From JBFHQE01 sp041592335 (GTDB taxonomy: Bacteria; Pseudomonadota; Gammaproteobacteria; Thiohalobacterales; Thiohalobacteraceae), in assembly GCA_041592335.1 (NCBI GenBank), contig JBFHQE010000030.1, positions 1 through 26,421 on the forward strand: a stretch of 26,421 nucleotides of DNA, read 5' to 3'. Of the stretch, positions 8,019 through 15,141 are shown piece after piece (the stretch's first letter is position 1; every line of letters begins with the position of its first letter). The notes under the pieces are model-generated. The model was not told where the DNA came from. It was given only the letters and a program-made list of their open reading frames with translations, and did no database searches. The position numbers and the translations under genes are program-made.

Positions 8019-9359
8019 CTAACCAAGCAGGTCAAATTTGTATAACATTCCGGGCTTTCCCCGGGCCGCCTGAAATCCTTCCGCGACCCACAGCTGTGCC
8101 ACGGCGACCAGCTGATCCTGGCAGTAAACCAGTGGCATCCGCTCCCGCACCCAGGGCGGCACGGCATTTTCCTGCAGCAATTGCTTCAGGGTCCGGGTAT
8201 GGGGGTGCCCGGCTGGCTTGATCCGCTCCCCACCCTGCCGGTAGCGGATATGCCAGCTGCCTTGCGCAAGCAACTGCGCGTCTATCCCCTTTCCACAGTC
8301 CGATTCCACCGAAATCGAACCGCCGGCCGGAAGCGGCATGCTTTTCTCGGGTAACGGCTGTTGCCAGCCATGCGGCACGGCATCCAGCACGGGCAACAGA
8401 TACACATCATCCTGAAAACGCCGGAGCTCCGCGCCGTCCCATTCCACAATGGGCATGGCATCTTCACGCGCTTCCAGCAGTTCGGGTGTCAGGCGTTGCA
8501 TCACCGCCTCGCTGGGAAGACGCATGCCGCGCGAGTGAAACCAGAAACGCAGCAGGTTGTCGCGGCGATAAGGCGGCAAGCCCAACAGCGCATGCACGGA
8601 CAAGGTATTCGGAGAAGCACCACGCGCACCCTTGAGGTCGATCCTGGCCATGTCATCCATGAGTCGCGTGGCGCTCGTCTGATGACGGGAAACCCGAGCA
8701 AGCACCTGGTCAAGGCCCTGCCAGCGTTCGCGCATGAGTGGCATCAGGGAATGGCGTAACAGGTTGCGGTCGAAGCGCGGATTATCGTTACTGGGGTCGT
8801 CAACCCAGTCGAGCTCAAATTGCTCGGCATACGCTTGTAAATGCGCATAAGGCATATCCAGAAGCGGTCTTAGCAATGTGCCATTGCCGAATGATTTTTC
8901 AGTAGGCATAGCCGACAGGCCTCTCGGTCCAGCCCCGCGCAATAACTGCAACAGCAAGGTTTCAGCCTGATCGCGTTGATGGTGCGCCGTCAGCAGGATT
9001 GCGGCATGCGGCAACCAGTCGGCCAGCGCCTGGTAGCGGGCGTGACGCGCCGCGGCTTCGAGGCCATCGGGATGGTTTGCGTCAACGCTGACCCTGAGCC
9101 GGGTATAACCGACATCCAGTGCAGTGGCCGACTGCTCGCAGAACAGCGCCCATTCATCTGCGGAATCCTGCAAGCCATGATGAACATGCACCGCATGGAT
9201 CGGTGCCGCCAGTTCTGTGCGTATCGCGGCCAGTGCGTGCAACAACACCTGGGAATCCATCCCGCCACTGAAGGCCACGATATATTGAGATGCGGGCGGC
9301 AGCGTCTTGAGGAGGTGACGCTGGAGAGGTTCAAAATTGGTAAGCGATTGTTCGGTCAT
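8019..9359 (-). CDS. tilS: tRNA(Ile)-lysidine synthetase
   Basis: The 446-residue product attaches lysine to C34 of the CAU-anticodon tRNA-Ile, which changes it to read AUA. The PP-loop ATP pyrophosphatase motif SGGMDS is at residues 31-36. It is followed by the HVHHGLQDSADEWA region and the DQAETLLLQLLRGAGPRGLSAM motif typical of TilS. The C-terminal domain contains the RYRQGGERIKP segment, then KQLLQENAVPPWVRERMPLV. Length is close to the E. coli enzyme (432). The ATG (9357-9359) lies in one arm of a palindromic repeat and has no clear Shine-Dalgarno, so initiation may be inefficient or structure-dependent. No better in-frame start is visible before the PP-loop. Confidence 0.95.
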   Translation of the reverse strand: MTEQSLTNFEPLQRHLLKTLPPASQYIVAFSGGMDSQVLLHALAAIRTELAAPIHAVHVHHGLQDSADEWALFCEQSATALDVGYTRLRVSVDANHPDGLEAAARHARYQALADWLPHAAILLTAHHQRDQAETLLLQLLRGAGPRGLSAMPTEKSFGNGTLLRPLLDMPYAHLQAYAEQFELDWVDDPSNDNPRFDRNLLRHSLMPLMRERWQGLDQVLARVSRHQTSATRLMDDMARIDLKGARGASPNTLSVHALLGLPPYRRDNLLRFWFHSRGMRLPSEAVMQRLTPELLEAREDAMPIVEWDGAELRRFQDDVYLLPVLDAVPHGWQQPLPEKSMPLPAGGSISVESDCGKGIDAQLLAQGSWHIRYRQGGERIKPAGHPHTRTLKQLLQENAVPPWVRERMPLVYCQDQLVAVAQLWVAEGFQAARGKPGMLYKFDLLG

Positions 9360-9395
9360 TGCGAGGAGTTATAGCCACGCTATGCTCGCGATGAC
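9355..9395. repeat. Imperfect palindromic repeat filling the accA-tilS gap
   Basis: GTCATTGCGAG (9355-9365) pairs with CTCGCGATGAC (9385-9395) apart from one position. Inside, ATAGC (9371-9375) pairs with GCTAT (9379-9383) around CAC. The GTCATTGCGAGGAG edge resembles a dispersed palindromic repeat type seen in many proteobacterial genomes. It covers almost the whole 45-bp gap between the accA stop and tilS, and it contains the tilS start codon. Confidence 0.6.
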
Positions 9396-9404
9396 AGGCA
9401 GAAA

Positions 9405-10364
9405 TTAACCCGCCGTGAAATGACCATAACCCATGAGGCGGCGGTAACGGGTTTCCAACAATTCCTCGACCGGCATTGCCTGCAGCACATCCAGCTCCCC
9501 GGCCAGGCGTTCTTTCAGGCGGTCCGCCATCAGGTCAAAGTTGCGATGTGCGCCACCGAGGGGTTCTTCGATAATCCCGTCCACCAGTTCCAGTTCTTTC
9601 AGCCGGAGCGCGGTAATACCGAGCGCCTCGGCTGCTTCCGAAGCCTTCTCCGCGCTTTTCCAGAGGATGGAGGCACAGCCTTCGGGAGAAATAACCGAGT
9701 AGGTGCTGTATTGCAGCATCAGCACGCGATCGCCTACGCCAATCGCCAGCGCGCCGCCGGAACCACCTTCACCAATGACCGTACAGATGATTGGGGTACG
9801 CAAACCGGACATGACTTGCAGATTGCGCGCAATCGCCTCGCTCTGGCCGCGCTCTTCGGCATCGATACCGGGATAGGCTCCGGGAGTATCGATAAAGGTC
9901 AGAATCGGCAACCGGAACCGTTGCGCCATTTCCATCAGGCGTAGCGCCTTGCGGTAACCTTCCGGACGCGGCATACCGAAATTGCGCCGCAGCTTTTCCT
10001 TGGTGTCACGGCCCTTTTGATGACCGATAATCATCACCGGCTCGTCATTCAGGCGGGCAATGCCGCCGACAATCGCCGGGTCATCCGCGAAGGCGCGATC
10101 ACCGTGGAGTTCCTCGAAATCGGTAAACAGGCGTTCGATGTAATCGAGCGTGTACGGGCGCTGCTGGTGGCGCGCCAGCTGGGAAATCTGCCAGGGAGAC
10201 AACTTGGCAAAGATGCTTTCAGTCAGGCTCTTGCTCTTTTCCTGCAGCTTGGAAATTTCCTCATGGATATTAAGATCGGAATCATTGCCGACGTAACGCA
10301 GCTCCTCGATCTTGGCCTCGAGTTCAGCAATGGGTTGTTCAAATTCCAGGAAATTTAGGTTCAT
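9405..10364 (-). CDS. accA: Acetyl-CoA carboxylase carboxyltransferase subunit alpha
   Basis: The 319-residue product equals the E. coli length. With AccD it transfers the carboxyl group from biotinylated AccB to acetyl-CoA to form malonyl-CoA, the first step of fatty-acid synthesis. The start MNLNFLEFEQPIAELEAKIEEL, the RPYTLDYIERLFTDFEELHGDR segment, FIDTPGAYPGIDAEERGQSEAIARN, and GEGGSGGALAIGVGDRVLML are AccA signatures. The fold is of the crotonase type. It normally follows dnaE directly, but here a toxin-antitoxin pair lies between them. The 88-bp leader after the toxin stop contains a 14-bp palindrome and a hairpin. Confidence 0.98.
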   Translation of the reverse strand: MNLNFLEFEQPIAELEAKIEELRYVGNDSDLNIHEEISKLQEKSKSLTESIFAKLSPWQISQLARHQQRPYTLDYIERLFTDFEELHGDRAFADDPAIVGGIARLNDEPVMIIGHQKGRDTKEKLRRNFGMPRPEGYRKALRLMEMAQRFRLPILTFIDTPGAYPGIDAEERGQSEAIARNLQVMSGLRTPIICTVIGEGGSGGALAIGVGDRVLMLQYSTYSVISPEGCASILWKSAEKASEAAEALGITALRLKELELVDGIIEEPLGGAHRNFDLMADRLKERLAGELDVLQAMPVEELLETRYRRLMGYGHFTAG

Positions 10365-10386
10365 TGTCCAGTTTTGCAGAAGTTGG

Positions 10387-10440
10387 CGGCGATATCGCCG
10401 GGAATGAGCGCCATTTTAGCGGGTTCCGGCGAACTCCGCT
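10387..10440 (-). promoter_or_regulatory. Palindrome and hairpin in the toxin-accA gap
   Basis: CGGCGATATCGCCG (10387-10400) is a perfect 14-bp palindrome. AGCGG-GTTC (10418-10426) pairs with GAAC-CCGCT (10431-10434 and 10436-10440) around CGGC with a single bulged base. The second could act as a 3' end structure for the toxin mRNA on the minus strand, but only a short A-rich stretch, not a U-run, follows it. The first could be an operator or part of the accA leader. These roles are inferences. Confidence 0.35.
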
Positions 10441-10452
10441 ACGGCTGCCGAA

Positions 10453-10749
10453 TTATAACTGCTTAATATCCTGTGGAAGAAGTTGTCGATAATGCATTAC
10501 CGTCAACACATCAATGCGATTTGAGCTTATTCGATAAATAATCCGGTAAGGCCTCTCGAGCACTTCCCTAATTTCGTCAAATTGATACTCTGGAACCTTG
10601 CGGCCCAGATGAGAAGGAAGCGCTAGCTGCTCACTACGGTGGATTAACCGAGCGATTACATTCTTGGCCACCTGCGGAGAATCTTCTGAAATAAATTCCC
10701 GTATCGACCTGAGCCTATCCCTGGCTCTGGAAGTCCAGACTACTTCCAT
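10453..10749 (-). CDS. ParE/RelE family type II toxin
   Basis: The 98-residue product reads as a ParE/RelE superfamily toxin. It opens with MEVVWTSRARDRLRSIREFI, has the VIARLIHRSEQLALPSHLGRK loop, and ends with REVLERPYRIIYRISSNRIDVLTVMHYRQLLP, the C-terminal strand pattern of the fold. ParE members poison DNA gyrase and RelE members cleave mRNA on the ribosome; the sequence does not settle which applies. The HYRQLLP ending is more ParE-like. Its ATG overlaps the antitoxin TAA by one base (TAATG), the coupling usual in such pairs. It lies between dnaE and accA, and its DNA is visibly AT-richer than both, which suggests acquisition. Confidence 0.85.
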   Translation of the reverse strand: MEVVWTSRARDRLRSIREFISEDSPQVAKNVIARLIHRSEQLALPSHLGRKVPEYQFDEIREVLERPYRIIYRISSNRIDVLTVMHYRQLLPQDIKQL

Positions 10750-10934
10750 TAATCATCAACTTCGAATTCTTTTCTGAGCTCTGCCAGGGTAACCACCCGA
10801 CTGGCCTCGCTGTCTTCGAGGCCTGCATCGATTTCTCGACGAACAACCATCTCATAGATCACATCATCCCAGCTAGCCTCACTGGGCAGACTTTCAATCA
10901 AGTCATGAGCAGCTTGTTTAATATTACTAGCCAT
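10749..10934 (-). CDS. Small putative antitoxin of the ParE/RelE pair
   Basis: The 61-residue acidic product (MASNIKQAAHDLIESLPSEA at the start, then SWDDVIYEMVVRREIDAGLE) lies directly upstream of the toxin with a one-base overlap, the position expected of an antitoxin. The tail SEASRVVTLAELRKEFEVDD resembles toxin-wrapping C-termini of small antitoxins. I cannot assign it to a named family, and no clear ribbon-helix-helix or Phd-type DNA-binding motif is visible. A strong ribosome-binding site, GGGAG, lies a few bases before the ATG (seen in the reverse complement of 10935-10948). The gene starts 29 bp after the dnaE stop, so it could be read from the dnaE transcript as well as from its own promoter. 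Confidence 0.72.
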   Translation of the reverse strand: MASNIKQAAHDLIESLPSEASWDDVIYEMVVRREIDAGLEDSEASRVVTLAELRKEFEVDD

Positions 10935-10963
10935 TATTCATCTCCCGCGAGATTCTGCATCCT

Positions 10964-13900
10964 TCAGTAATCTACCCTGACACTCGCCTCACCGGCAAAT
11001 TCCGTCAGGCGATGCAGTAACTCATCGCCCGGTTGCACACGCCAGTTATCCCCCAGCGCCACATGCGCCGATGCGGCCTGGTTCTTGTATTCGATGTACA
11101 CCGGGCACTGGCCTTCGCGATAGGGCTGCAGTATCTCAGCGAGATGTCGTGCCGAGCCGTTACTGGCCCTGTCTTTATCCAGCGAGATCACCAGCCGCTT
11201 GGCAAATATTTCACGGGCATGGCCCATGTCATACACCTCATCCGCCGTGATCTGATAACCGCCGGAATAATCATCCAGTGCCAGCGTGCCCTTGATTACC
11301 AGTAGATGGTCCGTGGCCAGCAGATGACGATACTGTTCGAAGGTTTCGGAGAATACACGTACCTCGACACGGCCACTCTTGTCATCCAGCGTCAGAAACG
11401 CCATTCGCCCACGGCGGGTGTTACGTACGCGTAGCGCGATGACCAGTCCGGCTGCTGTGACCTGCCTTTCGTTACCGCGTCGGCCATTGCCCGGTGCAAC
11501 GCCCTCTTCGACCATGGCCGCAAGCCGCGATGTGGTGAACTTGCTTAATTCAGTCAGGAAGCGATCGATTGGATGCCCAGTGAGATAAAGGCCCAGGGTT
11601 TCTTTCTCGCCGGTCAGGCGTTGTTCCTCATCCCACTCATCACAGGTTTCCAGGTCGAGCGGTTTGGTCACGGTCTGGGTATCGCCACCGCCAAACAGGT
11701 CATCGACGCCCATGCCCTGATCGCGTTGATGCTGTTCGGCAAATTTCATCGCGATCGGCAAATGCGCCATCAAGGTAGCGCGATTCTTGCCAAGATTATC
11801 CAGCGCGCCGGCCTTGATCAGCGCCTCTAGTACACGCTTGTTAACCTTGCGATCCACGCGGCGGCAAAGTTCAAACAGGTCAGAATAAGCACCATTGGCA
11901 TTGCGCTCCTCTATCAGGGCCTCGATCGCGGATTGACCGACACCCTTGATGGCCCCAAGCCCGTATATAACCCGGTCATCATCCGACACGGTGAAGCGAT
12001 ACTCGGAATAATTCACATCCGGCACCGCAACCGACAGCTCCATATCACGACACTCGTCGATCAGGGTGACAACCTTATCCGTGTTATCCATATCCGCCGA
12101 CAGCACCGCGGCCATGAAGGCAGCCGGGTAATGCGCTTTCATCCAGGCGGTTTGATAAGAGACGAGCGCATAAGCCGCCGAGTGCGACTTGTTAAAGCCG
12201 TAACCGGCGAATTTTTCCATCAGGTCGAAGATGTAAGTCGCGACATCCTTGTCCACGCCACGCGCGGTAGCACCCTCGGTAAAGATCTCGCGCTGCTTGG
12301 CCATCTCCTCGGGCTTCTTCTTACCCATGGCGCGGCGCAACAGGTCCGCGCCGCCGAGCGTGTAACCGGCCAGCACCTGCGCGATCTGCATGACCTGTTC
12401 CTGGTAGAGAATGACACCGTAGGTCGGCTTCAGAATGGGTTCCAGATCGGGATGCGGATATTCAACCTTGGCGCGACCGTGCTTGCGGTTGATAAAGTCA
12501 TCCACCATGCCGGACTGCAGTGGCCCGGGACGGAACAGCGCTACCAGCGCTACGATGTCTTCAAAACTGTCCGGCTGCAGGCGCCGGATCAGATCCTTCA
12601 TACCGCTGGATTCCAGCTGGAACACGGCGGTGGTCTTGCAGGCCTTGAGCAAGGTGAAGGCTTCGGGGTTATCGATCGGAATCGCGGTGATATCGACCGT
12701 CTCCTCGCCGTGCCCCTGCTTGCGCGCGTTGACGGTCTTCAACGCCCAGTCGATGATGGTCAGGGTGCGCAGTCCCAGGAAGTCGAACTTGACCAGGCCA
12801 ACCGCTTCCACGTCGTCCTTGTCAAACTGGCTGACCAGGTTGGCGCCACCCGCTTCGCAATACAGCGGTGTGAAATCGGTCAGCTTGGTCGGCGAGATCA
12901 CCACGCCCCCGGCATGCTTGCCGGCATTGCGTGCCAGGCCTTCCAGCTTCAACGCCATATCGATCAGCGTCTGGACTTCCTCGTCTTCATCGTAAAGCTG
13001 TTTAAGCGCCTCTTCCTGTTCCAGTGCCTTGGTCAGCGTGATACCGATCTCGAACGGGATCAGCTTGGCGATGCGATCGACAAAACCGTAAGGGTGACCC
13101 ATGACGCGTCCCACATCGCGCACCACCGCCTTTGCGGCCATGGACCCGTAGGTGATGATCTGCGACACCTTTTCCCGGCCGTAATGGCGCGCGACATAAT
13201 CGATAACACGATCGCGACCTTCCATGCAGAAGTCGACGTCGAAATCGGGCATGGAAACACGTTCGGGATTGAGGAAACGTTCGAACAGCAGATCGTATTC
13301 GATGGGATCGAGATCGGTGATGGTCAGTGCATAGGCCACCAGCGATCCGGCGCCGGAACCACGGCCCGGCCCGACCGGCACGCCATTGGCCTTGGCCCAC
13401 TTGATAAAATCGGCAACGATCAGGAAGTAACCGGGAAATCCCATCTGGATAATGACATCGAGCTCAAGCTCAAGTCGTTCATCGTATTCCCTGCGTTGTT
13501 CGGCAAACTCGGGGCTGTTTCGCTCGAACAGAAAATCCAGCCGCTTTTCGAGCCCCTCACGCGACACCTGGCGAAAGTAATCATCCATGGTAAGACCTTC
13601 CGGAACCGGAAAATCCGGCAGGAAGTTCTTGCCCAGCGTCAGTTCAAGATTGCAGCGCTTGGCAATCTCGACACTGTTTTCCAGCGCCTCGGGAATATCG
13701 GCGAACAACTCGGCCATTTCCTCGGGCGTTTTGAGATACTGCTGATCGGAGTAATGACGCGGTCGGCGCGCATCGTCCAGCGTGCGCCCGTCGTGAATGC
13801 AGACACGCACCTCGTGCGCCTCGTAATCCTCGGCGGTAAGAAAGCGCACATCGTTCGTCGCTACCACGGGCACGTTAGATTGCGCCGCCAGCGCCACGGC

Positions 13901-14449
13901 CGCATGCAGGTAATCTTCCTCCTGCTCGCGCTCGATGCGCTGCAGCTCCAGGTAGTAGCGATCGCCAAAAGCCTGTACCCACTCATCGAGCAACCGGGCC
14001 GCGAGTGCGTTATTGCCGGACAGGAGTGCCCGCCCCACGTCGCCTTCCCTGCCACCGGACAACGCGATCAGGCCGGTGGATTTTTCCAGCAGGCGGGAAC
14101 GCTCGATCATCGGCACGCCGCCATGCTGACCGTGAATGAAACTGTCGGAGATTAATTCGGAAAGATTGAGATAGCCCTGGTTGTCCTGGCAGAGCAATAC
14201 CAGCCGATGCGGCTGAGTCTGGTCGTCGGGATTGACCACCCGCACATCGCAACCGACGATGGGTTTGATACCGGCCGCCATCGCTGCCTTGTAAAACTTC
14301 ACCATCGCGAACAGGTTGCTCTGATCGGTCAGGGCCACCGCGGGCATGCCGCTTTCGGTCACTGCCTTCATCAGGGGTTTGACGCGCACCAAGCCATCGA
14401 CCAGCGAATATTCAGTGTGCAGGCGAAGATGGACGAAGGGTGTTGGCAT
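10964..14449 (-). CDS. dnaE: DNA polymerase III subunit alpha
   Basis: The 1161-residue product is the replicative polymerase catalytic subunit, essentially the length of E. coli DnaE (1160). The N-terminal PHP domain begins PFVHLRLHTEYSLVDG. The C-family polymerase core has VGPGRGSGAGSLVAYAL and PDFDVDFCMEGRDRVIDYV, with catalytic aspartates at 404 and 406 by my count. KHAGGVVIS and the RPGPLQSGMVDDFINRKHG segments also match. A helix-hairpin-helix region lies around IYGLGAIKGVGQSAIEALIE, and an OB-fold follows around VTAAGLVIALRVRNTRRGRM. No clear Shine-Dalgarno precedes the ATG. The 67-bp upstream gap is shared with the divergent acetyltransferase gene, so both probably have promoters there. 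Confidence 0.98.
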   Translation of the reverse strand: MPTPFVHLRLHTEYSLVDGLVRVKPLMKAVTESGMPAVALTDQSNLFAMVKFYKAAMAAGIKPIVGCDVRVVNPDDQTQPHRLVLLCQDNQGYLNLSELISDSFIHGQHGGVPMIERSRLLEKSTGLIALSGGREGDVGRALLSGNNALAARLLDEWVQAFGDRYYLELQRIEREQEEDYLHAAVALAAQSNVPVVATNDVRFLTAEDYEAHEVRVCIHDGRTLDDARRPRHYSDQQYLKTPEEMAELFADIPEALENSVEIAKRCNLELTLGKNFLPDFPVPEGLTMDDYFRQVSREGLEKRLDFLFERNSPEFAEQRREYDERLELELDVIIQMGFPGYFLIVADFIKWAKANGVPVGPGRGSGAGSLVAYALTITDLDPIEYDLLFERFLNPERVSMPDFDVDFCMEGRDRVIDYVARHYGREKVSQIITYGSMAAKAVVRDVGRVMGHPYGFVDRIAKLIPFEIGITLTKALEQEEALKQLYDEDEEVQTLIDMALKLEGLARNAGKHAGGVVISPTKLTDFTPLYCEAGGANLVSQFDKDDVEAVGLVKFDFLGLRTLTIIDWALKTVNARKQGHGEETVDITAIPIDNPEAFTLLKACKTTAVFQLESSGMKDLIRRLQPDSFEDIVALVALFRPGPLQSGMVDDFINRKHGRAKVEYPHPDLEPILKPTYGVILYQEQVMQIAQVLAGYTLGGADLLRRAMGKKKPEEMAKQREIFTEGATARGVDKDVATYIFDLMEKFAGYGFNKSHSAAYALVSYQTAWMKAHYPAAFMAAVLSADMDNTDKVVTLIDECRDMELSVAVPDVNYSEYRFTVSDDDRVIYGLGAIKGVGQSAIEALIEERNANGAYSDLFELCRRVDRKVNKRVLEALIKAGALDNLGKNRATLMAHLPIAMKFAEQHQRDQGMGVDDLFGGGDTQTVTKPLDLETCDEWDEEQRLTGEKETLGLYLTGHPIDRFLTELSKFTTSRLAAMVEEGVAPGNGRRGNERQVTAAGLVIALRVRNTRRGRMAFLTLDDKSGRVEVRVFSETFEQYRHLLATDHLLVIKGTLALDDYSGGYQITADEVYDMGHAREIFAKRLVISLDKDRASNGSARHLAEILQPYREGQCPVYIEYKNQAASAHVALGDNWRVQPGDELLHRLTEFAGEASVRVDY

Positions 14450-14516
14450 GAGCGAAGTGTCGCGGTTTAACCCACGGCAATCAAGATTGACTTTTACCTG
14501 CTAACATGGCGGCACC

Positions 14517-15029
14517 ATGATAGAAATTCGCGACATTGTCGAGGCCGATTCGGCGGCATTTGCAGCGCTGATCATCCAGCTGGCAACAGAGAGTCCCTAC
14601 AGCCTGCTGACCCCTGCGGAAGCTCAGCAGGCGGCGGCCACGCAAGCGGAACGCACCCAGGAGCTGCTTGCCGCGCCTCAACAGACCGTATTCCTGGCCC
14701 TGGGTGAAAATCAGCCGGTCGGTTTCATCGCCCTGAGCCAGGGCACGCTGGCAAGATGTGCGCACGTCTGCAACCTTACCCTGGGTGTTCTGGCGGCATA
14801 CCAGGGTCAGGGTATCGGTCAGCAGTTGCTGCGGGAAGGAATGGCCTGGGCGCGCGCCAGGAATATCCAGCGCATTGAGCTCGGTGTCATGACTGAAAAT
14901 GCCAAAGCAATCCATCTGTATGAAAAATTCGGTTTTGTCATCGAGGGAACGCGAAAATCCGCGCTGAAACTGGAGCAAGGCTATGGCGATGAATTCCTGA
15001 TGGCTAAATACCTATTAAATAATATTTAA
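14517..15029 (+). CDS. GNAT family N-acetyltransferase
   Basis: The 170-residue product has the GNAT fold. Motif A reads LTLGVLAAYQGQGIGQQLL, with the acetyl-CoA pyrophosphate-binding loop Q96-G-Q-G-I-G101. Motif B is in NAKAIHLYEKFGFVIEGTRK. Such enzymes move an acetyl group from acetyl-CoA to an amine, but the substrate cannot be told from the sequence. The pattern is closest to the broad RimI/phosphinothricin-type group. The gene runs opposite to dnaE and rnhB and is followed 112 bp later by the FapA-like gene on the same strand. No strong Shine-Dalgarno is present. A four-codon frame (ATG 14506, TGA 14518-14520) overlaps its start as ATGA. Confidence 0.88.
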   Translation: MIEIRDIVEADSAAFAALIIQLATESPYSLLTPAEAQQAAATQAERTQELLAAPQQTVFLALGENQPVGFIALSQGTLARCAHVCNLTLGVLAAYQGQGIGQQLLREGMAWARARNIQRIELGVMTENAKAIHLYEKFGFVIEGTRKSALKLEQGYGDEFLMAKYLLNNI

Positions 15030-15092
15030 TTACAAAGAGTTACAATACATACCTCAATCAACATCCGATCTTTAATAATTTCTCAAAATTAG

Positions 15093-15128
15093 CCGCTAAC
15101 CTTCTCTATATAAAGGAGTATTTAGCGG
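15093..15128 (+). promoter_or_regulatory. Hairpin enclosing a Shine-Dalgarno-like AAGGAG upstream of the FapA-like gene
   Basis: CCGCTAA (15093-15099) pairs with TTAGCGG (15122-15128), and the adjoining CCTT (15100-15103) pairs with AAGG (15113-15116). The AAGG belongs to the only good ribosome-binding-like sequence, AAGGAG (15113-15118), which is thus partly buried. It lies 23 nt before the ATG, longer than usual. The arrangement could be a translation-control structure or simply a degraded terminator. No U-run follows on the plus strand. Confidence 0.4.
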
Positions 15129-15141
15129 AAAAACGGATGTC

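Noticed and set aside
11933..14155. A 740-codon open frame on the plus strand across dnaE
   Set aside because: It is antisense to the fully conserved dnaE, shows no recognisable domain, and is explained by codon bias of the real gene on the other strand.
14450..14516. Divergent promoters in the dnaE-GNAT gap
   Set aside because: Promoters are expected here, but no pair of hexamers with acceptable spacing could be picked on either strand.
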